In this document: piece by piece, positions 33,185 through 43,410 of the stretch
Numbering within the stretch: position 1 is the stretch's first letter
Layout of the letters: every line of letters starts with the position of its first letter
Origin: Chlamydomonas reinhardtii
Lineage: Eukaryota > Chlorophyta > Chlorophyceae > Chlamydomonadales > Chlamydomonadaceae
Length of the DNA stretch: 64,000 nt
Reading direction: 5' to 3'
Assembly (NCBI RefSeq): GCF_000002595.2
Contig: NC_057019.1
Span: forward strand, 4,634,880-4,698,879
Position numbers and translations under genes: made by a program
The notes under the pieces: generated by a model
What the model saw: the letters and a program-made list of their open reading frames with translations, nothing else
Told to the model about the DNA's origin: nothing
Databases searched by the model: none

Positions 33185-35002
33185 TTGTTGTTGTTGTTGT
33201 GTGTGTATGTGTGTGTGGTGGTGGGTTGTAGATACCAGCCCATACCAAACCGAGCCCAATGCAAAAGAGCGAGGGGGGTTGGGCGCGGCACGAGAGGGTT
33301 GGGCGGAATGGAAGACGCCAGGACATGCGGGATTTCGGGGTGGAGTGTACCAACGCACGCGATGAGTTCGCCTGGCATTCCCTACCTCTACCTCCTTGTT
33401 ACCTTCCACACTCCCGCCCTTGTAATTAACCAACCCACATTACGCCCCCGGCCGTCCCTCCACCCCGCCTCTACCCCATGCAGCTCCATCCCTGCCCCCG
33501 CTCCATCCCTGCCCCCGCTCCATCCCTGCCGCCAGCACCCCCCCCTGCCGGCGTCGCTCTCACTTGTTGTGGTGGTAGGCTGTGCCCAGCTTGGCAATGG
33601 TGCCGCCGCACAGCGTGAAGTGCACCCCCGCCTTGATGGCCAGGCTGTAGTCGGCGTACATGAGGCACTCCAGGGCAGCGATGAAGCGCCGCGGGTCTGT
33701 GGGGTGGGTGGGAGAGGGAGCGGGTGGGTGGGCGGGCGGTGGGAGAGGGAGGAGCGGGCGCGGCAGTGGGGGTAGTGTGTTTGAGCCACTGTGTGCTTGT
33801 GTGCTTTTGTGCGCGGGGTGATTTGCGATGGGTGAACGTGAAGAGGGTGGGGGGGGAGGGGTAGGGGAGGACTCGGGGGCGCGGCGGCAATGCAGCTTGT
33901 GGTGTGCTGCAACTCCGTGCCTGCCTCCTCGCTCGGTGCATGTGTCCTATTGCCCCCCATCCCCACCCACCCCGCCCCACCCCGCCCCGCCCCACCCCTG
34001 CCTCACCGCTGTTGTAGTCGCGCACGCTGAAGAAGCGCTGCCCCACAAACTTCTTGAGGCGCTGCAGGGTCTGCTCGCGGAACTCCATCATGCCCTGGTA
34101 CAGGTTGGGCTTGTACAGGTCGTCCTGGGGGGGGGGGGGAGAGGAGGGGGAGGAGGGGGAGGGAGGTGGGGAGATGGGGGAGGGCGGGTTGACGGGAAAA
34201 AGGGCCGGGACGAGTGGGGAAGGGGCAGGGACGAGTGGGGAAGGGAAGAGGGGGTAGGGGGGGTGCAGCTGACACGTGCAGGTGAGGGCCCAGGTACAGG
34301 TGTGGTACGTTGGCACGTTGCGCCACGCCAGCAGATGGGGGCGGCCCTGGTGTCCGACTCTACAAATTGTCAGAGATGTTATGCAGTGTTTTGCGACTTG
34401 TACTGATTCGAGGGAGAGGGCCATGGCATGAGCGGGCCTGGCGCTTCATGCCGTGCGGGGCATGCAGCGGTTGTGGACGTCGGGCAGGTTGAGGTGTCAG
34501 CAAGGGCTAGCCGGGGCAGAGGCCGGCAGCGGCCGCGGAGACGCACGGATCCAGCAGCGAGCGCCAGAAGGCAGCTATGAGAAAGCTGCACAGGGCGCGC
34601 TCGCTGCTGAGGAGGCAGGCTAACGGGCGGAAGTGTGGAGGTGAGGGGAGGGCTGCCGCGCGGAATCCACGTCAGCGCAACTGCTGCCGGAAATTGGCAC
34701 GTTCCCGCCCGCATTCTGCTGCTTCATGGCATAATTGGATGCCTTCTCTACGTGCAGTACGCAGCCGCGGCTAGCCGTTCGCCAGCAAGCCAGCCCCGGA
34801 GGAGGCAGTCCAAACGCCGTGGGCACATTCGCACCTTCAGGAACTCAAAGATGGCGTCGCGGAGTTGACGGTTATCATGCGTCATAAATTCACGCATCTG
34901 CTTGGAGTCCACGCTCAGGCTCAACGCGCTCGCGGAGCCCGCGCAGAGCTGGCGAGCGAGCACCGCCACGCGCTCCGCAGCCACGTCCGTGTTAGACGAC
35001 AT
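29004..35002 (-). CDS. ACX: Peroxisomal acyl-CoA oxidase
   Basis: Fourteen exons: 34835-35002, 34007-34124, 33564-33696, 33012-33099, 32611-32757, 32211-32357, 31901-32006, 31512-31636, 31201-31263, 30810-30911, 30384-30503, 29881-30033, 29519-29671, 29004-29279 (TAG); 632 residues, all phases agree. The enzyme oxidises acyl-CoA to trans-2-enoyl-CoA, passing electrons from FAD to O2 and making H2O2, the first step of peroxisomal beta-oxidation. Landmarks: CFGMTELGHGSNVMGIE in the middle domain, TPNDEASKYWIGGSGQHG, GVRIQDQGPKMGLNGVDNGRI, CRECCGGMGFLAANK, and the catalytic Glu (about 430) in FEGDNTVMMQQ. The N-terminus has a PTS2 match, RVAVLARQL, at residues 11-19; the C-terminus (DWRKV) is not a PTS1. 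It is closest to the plant ACX2/ACX3 branch by memory of those sequences. Divergent from the lumenal pentapeptide gene, 359 bases away. Confidence 0.95.
30329..30362 (-). repeat. Intronic motif A, copy 4 (acyl-CoA oxidase)
   Basis: On the gene strand it reads GGCTGTGAATACCAGCCCAG, 21 bases after the donor at 30383. A shortened sense copy. Confidence 0.65.
30930..30958 (-). repeat. Intronic motif B, copy 5 (acyl-CoA oxidase)
   Basis: On the gene strand CTCATCATGAATGTAACCCC, 18 bases before the 3' splice site at 30911. Confidence 0.7.
31838..31878 (+). repeat. Intronic motif C, copy 2 (acyl-CoA oxidase)
   Basis: GACCGATTTCGTTGGGCTCG then GGCACAATACCCC. It lies 22 bases from the donor at 31900. 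Confidence 0.65.
33125..33148 (+). repeat. Intronic motif D, copy 4 (acyl-CoA oxidase)
   Basis: GTGTGTTAAAAACGAAACGA and AAG between two (GT)n tracts, antisense to the gene. Nearly identical to 9881-9905. Confidence 0.6.
33225..33277 (+). repeat. Intronic motif A, copy 5 (acyl-CoA oxidase)
   Basis: GTTGTAGATACCAGCCCATA then AGCCCAATGCAAAAGAGCGA. Antisense to the gene, in the same intron as a motif D copy and a (GT)n tract. Confidence 0.75.
34946..34972 (-). other. PTS2 peroxisome-targeting nonapeptide
   Basis: Codons for RVAVLARQL, residues 11-19 of the acyl-CoA oxidase. It fits the plant PTS2 pattern R-[LVIQ]-x-x-[LVIHQ]-[LSGAK]-x-[HQ]-[LAF]. Confidence 0.7.
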
Positions 35003-35361
35003 CTTTACAGTGCAACCAGAAGTCCTCTGAAGACCGTCGCAACTCCACGTGCCGTCAACGTGCAGCGAGAGAGAAACACAAAGAAAGTGACGCAGCAGCT
35101 AACAGCTTCAACGAGTCTAAATGCAGAGTGAAACAATTGTGCTGGTATTGTAGGTAAATGTTATATGGTAGCTGGGAGGCGTCCAGCTGAGGACATTCGG
35201 CACCCGCAATGAGCTCGGCCTTGTCAGCACCTCAGGCTCCCTGCATGGAACCGGCCAGAAAGTGCTTCATGTGCCGCTGTATATTGTTGGGCCGACCGGT
35301 GTCTCCACATCCCGCAAGTGCTTGACGACCTTTGTTTGCTTGCCGACCTTCAACTATCGAA
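35003..35361. promoter_or_regulatory. Divergent promoter region, acyl-CoA oxidase / pentapeptide gene
   Basis: 359 bases lie between opposed start codons. The centre (about 35110-35170) is A/T-richer than its surroundings, with TTGTAGGTAAATGTTATATG. Inferred only. Confidence 0.5.
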
Positions 35362-37739
35362 ATGGCTCTCCGCGCACCTTCTTCGCGGGTCAGTGATGCT
35401 TTTGTGCACGTAAATATACTCACATGATCAGGATTCGGTGCTCAGGTGCTTGTTGGCGGGGTTTTCACGCACTCGTTTCGGCCTCACGCGACGAGTGGTC
35501 TCGACGTCGTCGCTGACCCGCTCGCACTCGCCTTGCAATCGTGCAGGTAGCGTGCAGCACCTCCTCGGCTGCCAAGGGGTCATGCGGTGAGTGCAGCGCT
35601 CGGTGCTGCTCTCGTTTCAGTTAAACTTGCATGCCCATGGGAACAATCACAAGCCACCTATCTAGCACTACCAGTATCGCGGGGCTCATGTATGCGCTGC
35701 CTACCGTGTGGCACAGGTCGCTCGCGGCTGGTCGTGGCCTGCCAGGTGACCAAGGTGCGAACGGCGGGGGGGAAGGAAGCGGCCGAGTGGGGAAAGGACC
35801 GAGTGCAGCGTGCACAGAAACGACACGCATTCCGCTTTCTTCACCACCTCCCGCCTCCACCTCGGGCCCTCAATCACCACTTCCTCACCACCTCCTTACT
35901 GACTCCTCCGCCACCTCCTCCTCCTGCTCGCTCACAGGAGCAGCGGGCGCCGCTGCCGCAGCAGCTGGCGGCCGGCCTGCTGGCGGTCACCTCGGCGGCA
36001 GCGCTGGCACTGACTGTGGCGCCCATGGACGCGGCCGCCGTGTCGGGTGGTGGCGGCCCGTCGGAGGGGCTGGCGGGTGCGTAGCGACCTGGCATGGGTG
36101 CCGTGCGGGGGCGCAGCAGGCGCGGGGCGGTGCATGCTGCGTACTGGGAAGAGTGCTGGGCTTGCCGGCGCGGGCAGGGAGGAGGGGGCAAGGGTCTCAG
36201 CGGTTCGTGGGGCGGCATGGGGCAGGTGGGCGCGGTCGAGGAGAAAGGGACACGCCCGCCGCTGGGTAGTTGCGGCGGGCAGGAGTCGCCGGCACTGGTG
36301 GCGCGGTGTAGGTGGTGGGGAGGGGGCCGTCCGGCGGAGCCGTCGAGCGGGGGGAGCGTGGCACGCCATGGCGGGTAGCGCCACGCACCCAGCAGCAGCA
36401 GCAAAGCAGCAGCAGTTGCAGTAGCAGTCGCTGGGTACCATGGCAGCTGCGGATGTTGTGCCTGGGCGGCCGAGGACGCCGGCAGCCGCCGCTGATGGCG
36501 TGTTGATTGCCGGGTGATGCTGGCCGTGGGTGTGGGCGTGGCTGTGGTCAGGTTGTAGATACCAGCCCACATTATACCGAACCCAATGCACAAAGAGCGA
36601 GGAGGAGCGAGGGGGCTGTTCTGGCCTGTCTACAAGTAATTGTGCACACACTGACGCGCTCCGTCGTAACCCCTCCACACACGCCACAGGCAAGAACCTG
36701 ACGGGTCAGGACCTGCGCAAGCTCAAGCTGACCAAGGCCAACCTGCGCCAGGTGAGTGCATGGCGAATTGGCGATGGTGGGATGGGCTGGTGGGTGGGTG
36801 GGTGAGGGCGGTGGGGTCGGTTGTGCCCGTGTGTGCCTGGGAGGGGGGATAGTCGTTCCAGGGTTCGGTTGGTAGTGAGCTACGGTGCCAAGAGTGGGGG
36901 GCTGGGGTAATCTCCGTGCAGCTGTGAGTGGCCGAGGGCAAGACCAGGAGGTGTTTGGGTGTTAGGGGCAGGTGTGTTTGGCCCCTGCTTACTCCTGCTC
37001 CCGCCTTTCAAACAGACTAACCTGACCGGTGCCAACCTGGAGGGCGTGTCGCTGTTCGGCAGCCTCAGTGGTGAGGAGGGCGGCTGGCGGGCAGGGGGGG
37101 CTGGCGGGTAGGGGGCGCCGGGCAGGGCGGCGCGGCGGTGCGCACGGCGGGCACGGCGGCCGCGTAGCGCCACGGATGACACACACACATGGGGCACTCC
37201 GCGCATAACTTTGGTGTTCCACTGTTCCAGCACGCGGCCACCATCCCCATCACACCGACATCCGCACGAGCAGCATCGCAACCGCCGTTCCCTCCACCAG
37301 CCAGCCTGTTGTCACCCATGCCACTCTCACGTGTCGGTCACCCCTGTGCGCCCACCTCCTCACCCCCTCACCGCCGCTTAGAGGGCGCGGTGTTCAAGGG
37401 CGCCAACCTGCGCAACGCCGACCTGGAGTCGGGCAACTACGAGGACGCGGACTTCAGCGACGCCATCCTGGAGGGCGCCTTTGTCAATAACGCCCAGTTC
37501 GTGAGGGTGAGGCGGGCTCGGGTGTGAGGGGGCTGGGGTTGAGATGGGTGGGGTGGGTGGGGGGTTTGCCGCGAGGGCCGAGAGCTGCGGCGTGGAGCCA
37601 ACACCGACCTGCCCCCCCTTTTCTGTTCCTGCAAGAGTGCCTACCTAATACTAGTCAACTAGTCATGAATGGAAGTCTTCCGCCCACCTCTGCACCACCG
37701 CCCCCCACACTTCTTAGATAATCATGAATGTAACCCCCC

Positions 37740-37818
<79 letters not shown>

Positions 37819-37952
37819 AGGTGAACATCAAGGGCAGCGACTGGACGGACGTGGTGCTGCGCAAGGACATCCAGAAGGCCCTGTGCGCCATCGCGGACGG
37901 CGTCAACCCCACCACCGGGGTGTCCACACGCGAGTCGCTGATGTGCCCCTAG
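35362..37952 (+). CDS. Thylakoid-lumen pentapeptide-repeat protein
   Basis: Eight exons: 35362-35409, 35547-35586, 35717-35745, 35938-36076, 36690-36751, 37016-37070, 37382-37500, 37821-37952 (TAG); 207 residues, all phases agree. Residues 1-40 (MALRAPSSRVSDAFVHV and on) form a chloroplast transit peptide, encoded by three very short exons. A hydrophobic thylakoid-transfer segment follows (LAAGLLAVTSAAALALTV, ending in an Ala-rich cleavage site); no twin Arg is seen, so the Sec route is likelier than Tat. Then come pentapeptide repeats (GKNLTGQDLRKLKLTKANLR, TNLTGANLEGVSL, FKGANLRNADLESGNYEDAD), which fold as a right-handed beta-helix. The tail ADGVNPTTGVSTRESLMCP is typical of lumenal members, and its two Cys could form a disulfide. 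The exact biochemical role of these proteins is unknown. The chosen ATG is the only one giving a transit peptide in frame. Confidence 0.9.
36552..36605 (+). repeat. Intronic motif A, copy 6 (pentapeptide gene intron 4)
   Basis: GTTGTAGATACCAGCCCACA then AACCCAATGCACAAAGAGCG. Sense to the gene, about 85 bases before the 3' splice site. Confidence 0.8.
37709..37739 (+). repeat. Intronic motif B, copy 6 (pentapeptide gene intron 7)
   Basis: CTTCTTAGATAATCATGAAT then GTAACCCC, directly followed by the (AC)n tract that runs to the 3' splice site. A weaker TAGTCATGAATGG lies 50 bases upstream. Confidence 0.75.
37740..37817. repeat. (AC)n microsatellite, pentapeptide gene intron 7
   Basis: About 38 AC units end 3 bases before the splice acceptor CAG and take the place of its pyrimidine tract. 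Confidence 0.95.
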
Positions 37953-38907
37953 GAGGCAGGAGGAGGAGGAGGAGGTGGCCGGGGCTGCCAGGCTGGGGTG
38001 GGGGTGCTGGCAGGGGCAGGCCCGGGGTGCGGTTGTGAGGCAGCGAGGGACGCTGCAGGTGCTGATGTGGTTGTGGGCAGGTGGTGGGCGGGTGGTGGTG
38101 GCCTGGTTGGGTGGGAAGGGACGTGCGGTACGGGTGCGCGTGGAGACAGCTAGGGGATGAGGCGCAATGTGAGGGGGGTGCCAGGTGCTTCTGAATTTTC
38201 AACGGCGGAAGCTCGTGTGCAATTTTGCTGGTGGAGCTTTACCGGGCATTGGTGCAAGATTGGTAGACACAATGTAAATTACTCAGATCCTGACTCCTGA
38301 GCTGTTCAAGTTGCGCTGTAGCCGGCGGCAAAGTACCACATTACCAGCACCGTGTCACAGGCAGAGGTTCCCCTGGTCAAAAGGCGGCCGCTACGGCGCA
38401 GTGCAACATCGGGGCGTGGTGGAACGCCTGACCCACGAAGTTTTGACGCGACCACAGCTTCCGCATCAATGGGTATGCAGTTCAGAACACCCGCGCGCAT
38501 AGGCTCCACACGTCACACGCAACAGCCATGCCCCTGGGTCAGCAATGCCGACAAAACACGTGACTATCCCTGCCGCTGACCGGCCTGAGCCTGCCCACAA
38601 CCCCCACATCGCCAAATGCTGAGGCCCTACCGTATTGTATGCTGATCACTACCTGCCAACCCTGCTACGACATGAGTATTCTCGGCTTTTGATCACCCAC
38701 GCGGCCATGCACCCCCACACTTGCACAATCTCTTCATCCCGGCACAGAGTCAAATGTCTGGACGCCCATGCATGCCTATCAGTACAGCTGCCTTATGCGC
38801 CCAGGCACACAGCCCCCACACGCTCAGGCCTCAACCTCATCTGCCTACCCCCCCCACCTGCCAGCCCACCTCTGCCCGCATTCCCCCACCAATGTAACTG
38901 CACGGCA
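37953..38907. other. Convergent intergenic region, pentapeptide gene / MOT1
   Basis: Both flanking genes end here. TGTAA at 38273 fits the pentapeptide gene. No gene is recognised in the rest. Confidence 0.5.
38273..38277 (+). terminator. Probable pentapeptide-gene polyadenylation signal
   Basis: TGTAA 320 bases past the stop, in an A/T-rich context. Confidence 0.55.
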
Positions 38908-41900
38908 CTACTGCTCCGCCTTGTCGCCTCCCCCCGCGCCTCCTGTTCCTCCTCCCGCCGCGCCTCCTCCTCCTGCGCCCGCTCCGCTCCCAATCTTCTT
39001 CATAAATGCATCCATGCTGAACTCGTTCTTGTACTGGCTCTCATCCCACATCTCGCCCATCGCCGCCAGCGCCGCCGCCAGGCCGCTCTTGGGCGCCGCC
39101 CGGGCCTTGCCGCCGCCGCCGCCGCCCTCGCCCGCCGCCTCCGCCACCGCCGCCTCCGCCATCTCGGCTTCAGAGGGAAGCATGGAGGCGTTGCCGCCGG
39201 CGGCGACAGCGCCGCCGCCGCCACCCGCGGCTCCGCCGCCGCCGGCCCCGCCCCCAGGCGCCCCGAACACGTCCAGCAGGCTGCTTGTGTCCATGTTGTC
39301 CATGGACATGTTGTCAGCGTTGACGACTGCACGGGTGCACGTGCGGGCGGGTGACACAAGGGAGAGGGATTCAGTGGACTCCGGGGCTCTACCGCGGTCC
39401 TGCCGGGCGGCTTGCCATGCCCGGTGCATTTGGCGCCACACGTGCCCAGCCCATGGTCCGCAAGCTGTCCTCGCAAAAATGGATCGCGCGCACACCCGCC
39501 CTCTCAAGACATAAAACGCGCCCGTTGTGTCCCGATGCAAGACGCACACGCCTTTCTCTTCGGCCCGCCCCCGCCCGCCCCCCCTCCCCTGCAGACCAAC
39601 ACGCTCGCTCGCTCGCTCGCTCGCTCGCTGTCCTGCACGCACCCGCCTCCGCCACGTCCTTCTTGAACTGCTGCAGCCCCAGCACGCGCTCCTCCAGGGT
39701 GCCGCGCGTGAGGATGCGGTACACGTTGACGGTGCGGCGCTGACCCAGCCGGTGGGCGCGGTCCATGGCCTGCGGGGTGTGGGAGGCGGGTGCGGGTTGA
39801 CTTGGAAAGGGCGGGCAGGCGGGCAGGCGGGCAGGATTGCAGGATTGCAGGAACGAAGAGCTCTACGCGGCCTACGCCACACCGACTCGAGTAGAGCAGA
39901 ATTGAGAGCACAGCGCCCTGCTCGATCGCCTTGGGCCACCACGCCAGGCCTCTGTGACTGCGCCTCCCAGCTACTTCCTACCACTTCCATCTTCGTCGGG
40001 CGGCTATCCTCCCACACTCAAACCGCATCGCAACCTGCGATCCCTCTACACCCCACCCCACCTGCATGTCCTTCATGGGGTTCCAGTCGTGCTCCAGGAA
40101 CACCACCGTGTCCGCCGCCGTCAAGTTCAGCCCCACGCCGCCCACGCCCGTGGTCAGCAGCAGCACGTCGATGGTGGGGTCGGCGTTGAAGCGCTGCACC
40201 ACCGCGAACCGCGCGCCCGCCTCCACGCCGCCGTCCAGGCGCAGGTACGACACCCCGTACGGCGCCAACAGATCCCGCTCCACCAGATCCAACAGCGCCT
40301 TGTGCTGCGCAAACACCAACAGACGGTGACCCGAAGAGCCGCCGCCGCTGCCGCCGCCGCCTCCGGCGTCGTCGTCGGCGCCTGCGGCGCCTCCGGCGCC
40401 GGCGCCGCCTTCGGCGGCGCCGCCGGCGGCGGCTTCGCCGCCGCCGGCGTCGTCCGCGGCGGGTGAGATGACGCCGCAGGTGGCCAGGATGTCGCGCAGG
40501 GCGGCGAGCTTGGGCGCGTGGCGCAGGCCGCCGCGGCGCAGCGCCGCCTCCACTGCGGTGGGCTCGGTGGTTCGCAGCACGGCGTTGGCGGCGGTGCGGT
40601 GCGCGGGCAGCTGCAGGTCCAGCACCATGCCTGTGGGTGCAAGAGCACACAGGGATAAGTAAGCGCTATGATTGTGTGTGCGATTGTGTGTGCGATTGTG
40701 TGTGAAGGTGCGGGGGCGATCATGTGCGTAAGGGCGCGCGGGCAAGGGCGGCGGCGGGGGAATGCAAGGCGTGGTTCGCGCAAAGACAGCCACCACGACG
40801 GCGCTCGCTCTGACCAAAGCTCCATGACCAGTGCACATCCACACACCCACACCCACACCCACACACCCACACACCCACACACAGCGCCCCCTTTCCCCCT
40901 GCCCCTCGCCGCTTTCCTCTACTCCATACGCATCACGCCCCCAACTACCGCCGCCTCCCTCACCCGGGTGGCTGCACAGCTTGCGCAGGTACTGCAGCGA
41001 TGCGAACACGTGGGGGCTGGCGCCCGCCACCGCGCCGCCGCCGTCCTCGGCGCCGCCGGCGTCGTCGCTGCCGGCGGCGGCGGCGCGGCGGGCATCACCG
41101 CTCCGGAGCGACTCCACGGCCTCCGCGCTGGCCTGTGCGTTGTGGAGAACCGAAGGGAAGGACCGCAAAACAGCGTTACCAATGCGCCTTGCAATACCGC
41201 CCATTCGCTGACCTGCCGGGCCGACTTACTGTACTTGTGTGTGTATATGCGTGTGTACGGCTAACTCCCCCCAGCTTGGTTTGGTTTAGTTTGGGCTGGT
41301 ATTTACAACCCCCCCCCAAACCCCCCATTGCCATTCCCCCCCCCCCCCACCTTGGAGGCCTGGAAGTCCGAGTACAGCCGCGCCTGCAGCTCCGACAGGT
41401 CGCAGTAGATGTCGGTGATGATCTTGGGCGGCAGGTCAGCAAGCACCTGCAGGGGAGGGTGGGGGGGTGATGTGGGGGGAGGTGATGTGGGAGGTGGAGA
41501 GGGTGGAGAGGGTGGAGAGGGTGGGGAGGGTGGGGAGGGTGGAGAGGGTGGCCCCTGCTGTCACCGCCGCACCTGGCCCTTGGTCCTCCGCAGCACGAAG
41601 GGCAGCAGCGAGCGGTGCAGCCCCTCCAGCGCCAGCAGACCCGCCTCGGCCTCGCGGGAGCCGCGCTTGCTGCCGCGGGCCTCCTGCGGCGCGGGAGGGG
41701 GAGTGGGGAGCGGAGGATGGGTGTGAAGCATGGGTTTGCAGCATGGGTCGACAGCACACCACACACCCCCGGCAACCGTATGGGACCACAGGAACGGGGC
41801 GGGGGTGGGAGTGGAGCATAAGTTTGCAGTATGGCATATCACCCCGCAGCAGTATGGAAGGTCCCCAGGCATGATGAGGCGGTGTTGAAGCGGTGCGGTG

Positions 41901-43379
41901 GGTGGTGGAGTGGTTGCGGAGGATGGGTGCCGAGTGTGGGTGGGCGCGGTTGCAGCGGGTTGACAGCACACCAACGGCGGCAACAGCATGGAAGCATGGA
42001 AGGAGGAACGGGGCGCCTGGTGGCGATGCGCGCTCACTCACACCCCATCCCGTCCCAACCGTCCCGCCCTCTCCCCCGCGCCCATCCAACCCCCGCGCCC
42101 ATCCCTCCCCACGGCCCCCATCCACCCCCATCCGCCCCCCTTACCCCTGCCGCCCCCCTCCCCCTCCTACCGGCCTCCCTCCCCGCGAGCCGCCCCCCAC
42201 CTGCAGCGCCTTTCCGAACTTGGCCCTGAACGCCCGCTCCGGCCCCAGGAAGCCCGGCATGAGGAAATCAAACAGGCTCCACATCTCCAGCACGTCGTTC
42301 TGGATGGGCGTGCCGGACAGCAGCAGCCTGAGGGGGGGCGGGTGGGAGGCGGGGAGAGGTGAGGGCAACGCAATGTGGCCATGGCAAGAACATCAGTAAC
42401 AGGGAACAGTGTGGGTGGTGGGTTTAGCTAAGTCCAATCCAAGTAAACCAAGTGACTGTGGGCGGGGCGAGGGGAGGCGATGGGGTCATCTGCGGCTATG
42501 CCAAGTGCGCATCGCCCCTTGTGGCAGGCGCGTGCCTTGAAAACGGTGCATGTGCCCTTTTTGCTGGAGGCACCGTAAACCCAGGCGCACGACCCGGCCC
42601 CCCCTTTCGGCACAAACCACCACCTTCCCCCACCTCTTCCTGTGCGCCGCTTGTGTAGCTTAATTTATGTTTGCCTGGTAATATCGCTTGCAATTAACGC
42701 CTCTGCCTGTACTCCGCTCGTTTTCGTTGCTTTTGGTGTAGTTTGGGCCGGTATCTACAGCCCCCCCCCCCCACACACACGCGCGCGCGCGCGCGTGCAC
42801 GCACCTGTGCTGCGCGCTAACGCGCTTGCATGCCAGCGTGACGCGGCTGCGCGGGTTGCGGATGGCGTGCCCCTCGTCCAACACCGCGTACAGCCAGCGC
42901 CGCCCCGGCGCCGCCACCCACTCCACGTCAGCACGCAGTGCCTCATACGACATGACCAGCAGGTTGTACGGCAGCCGGGGGCTGGAGGCGGACAGCGAGC
43001 GCAGCGACCTGGCGGCGTGTGTGGGGGGAGGGGGGAAGGGGGGAGGGGGGAGTTTGGGGGCGGGGGGGGGGAGGGGGGGGGTTTGGCGGGAAGGGTGGGG
43101 GGTGGGCACGGTGCGGGCGGGAGGGTTTCGCACGACAGCCTGTGCCAGCGGCACGGCTGGCTCAACTGCGGGTTCCAAGTGAATGGGAATGCCACCAGCA
43201 ACATCAATGGAAGTACCATACTACGGTACATCCTCCCCTGCAAATTCTCCGGCCTGCCACCCCGCTCACTTGTCCCAGGCCGCCTGCGCCGCTGCCCGCT
43301 CTGCAGGTGTCCCGCCGTACATGAGCGGCCGCAACCCCTTGGGACCTGTGCATGTATGTGTTCAAGAGCACAAGTGTGC

Positions 43380-43410
<31 letters not shown>

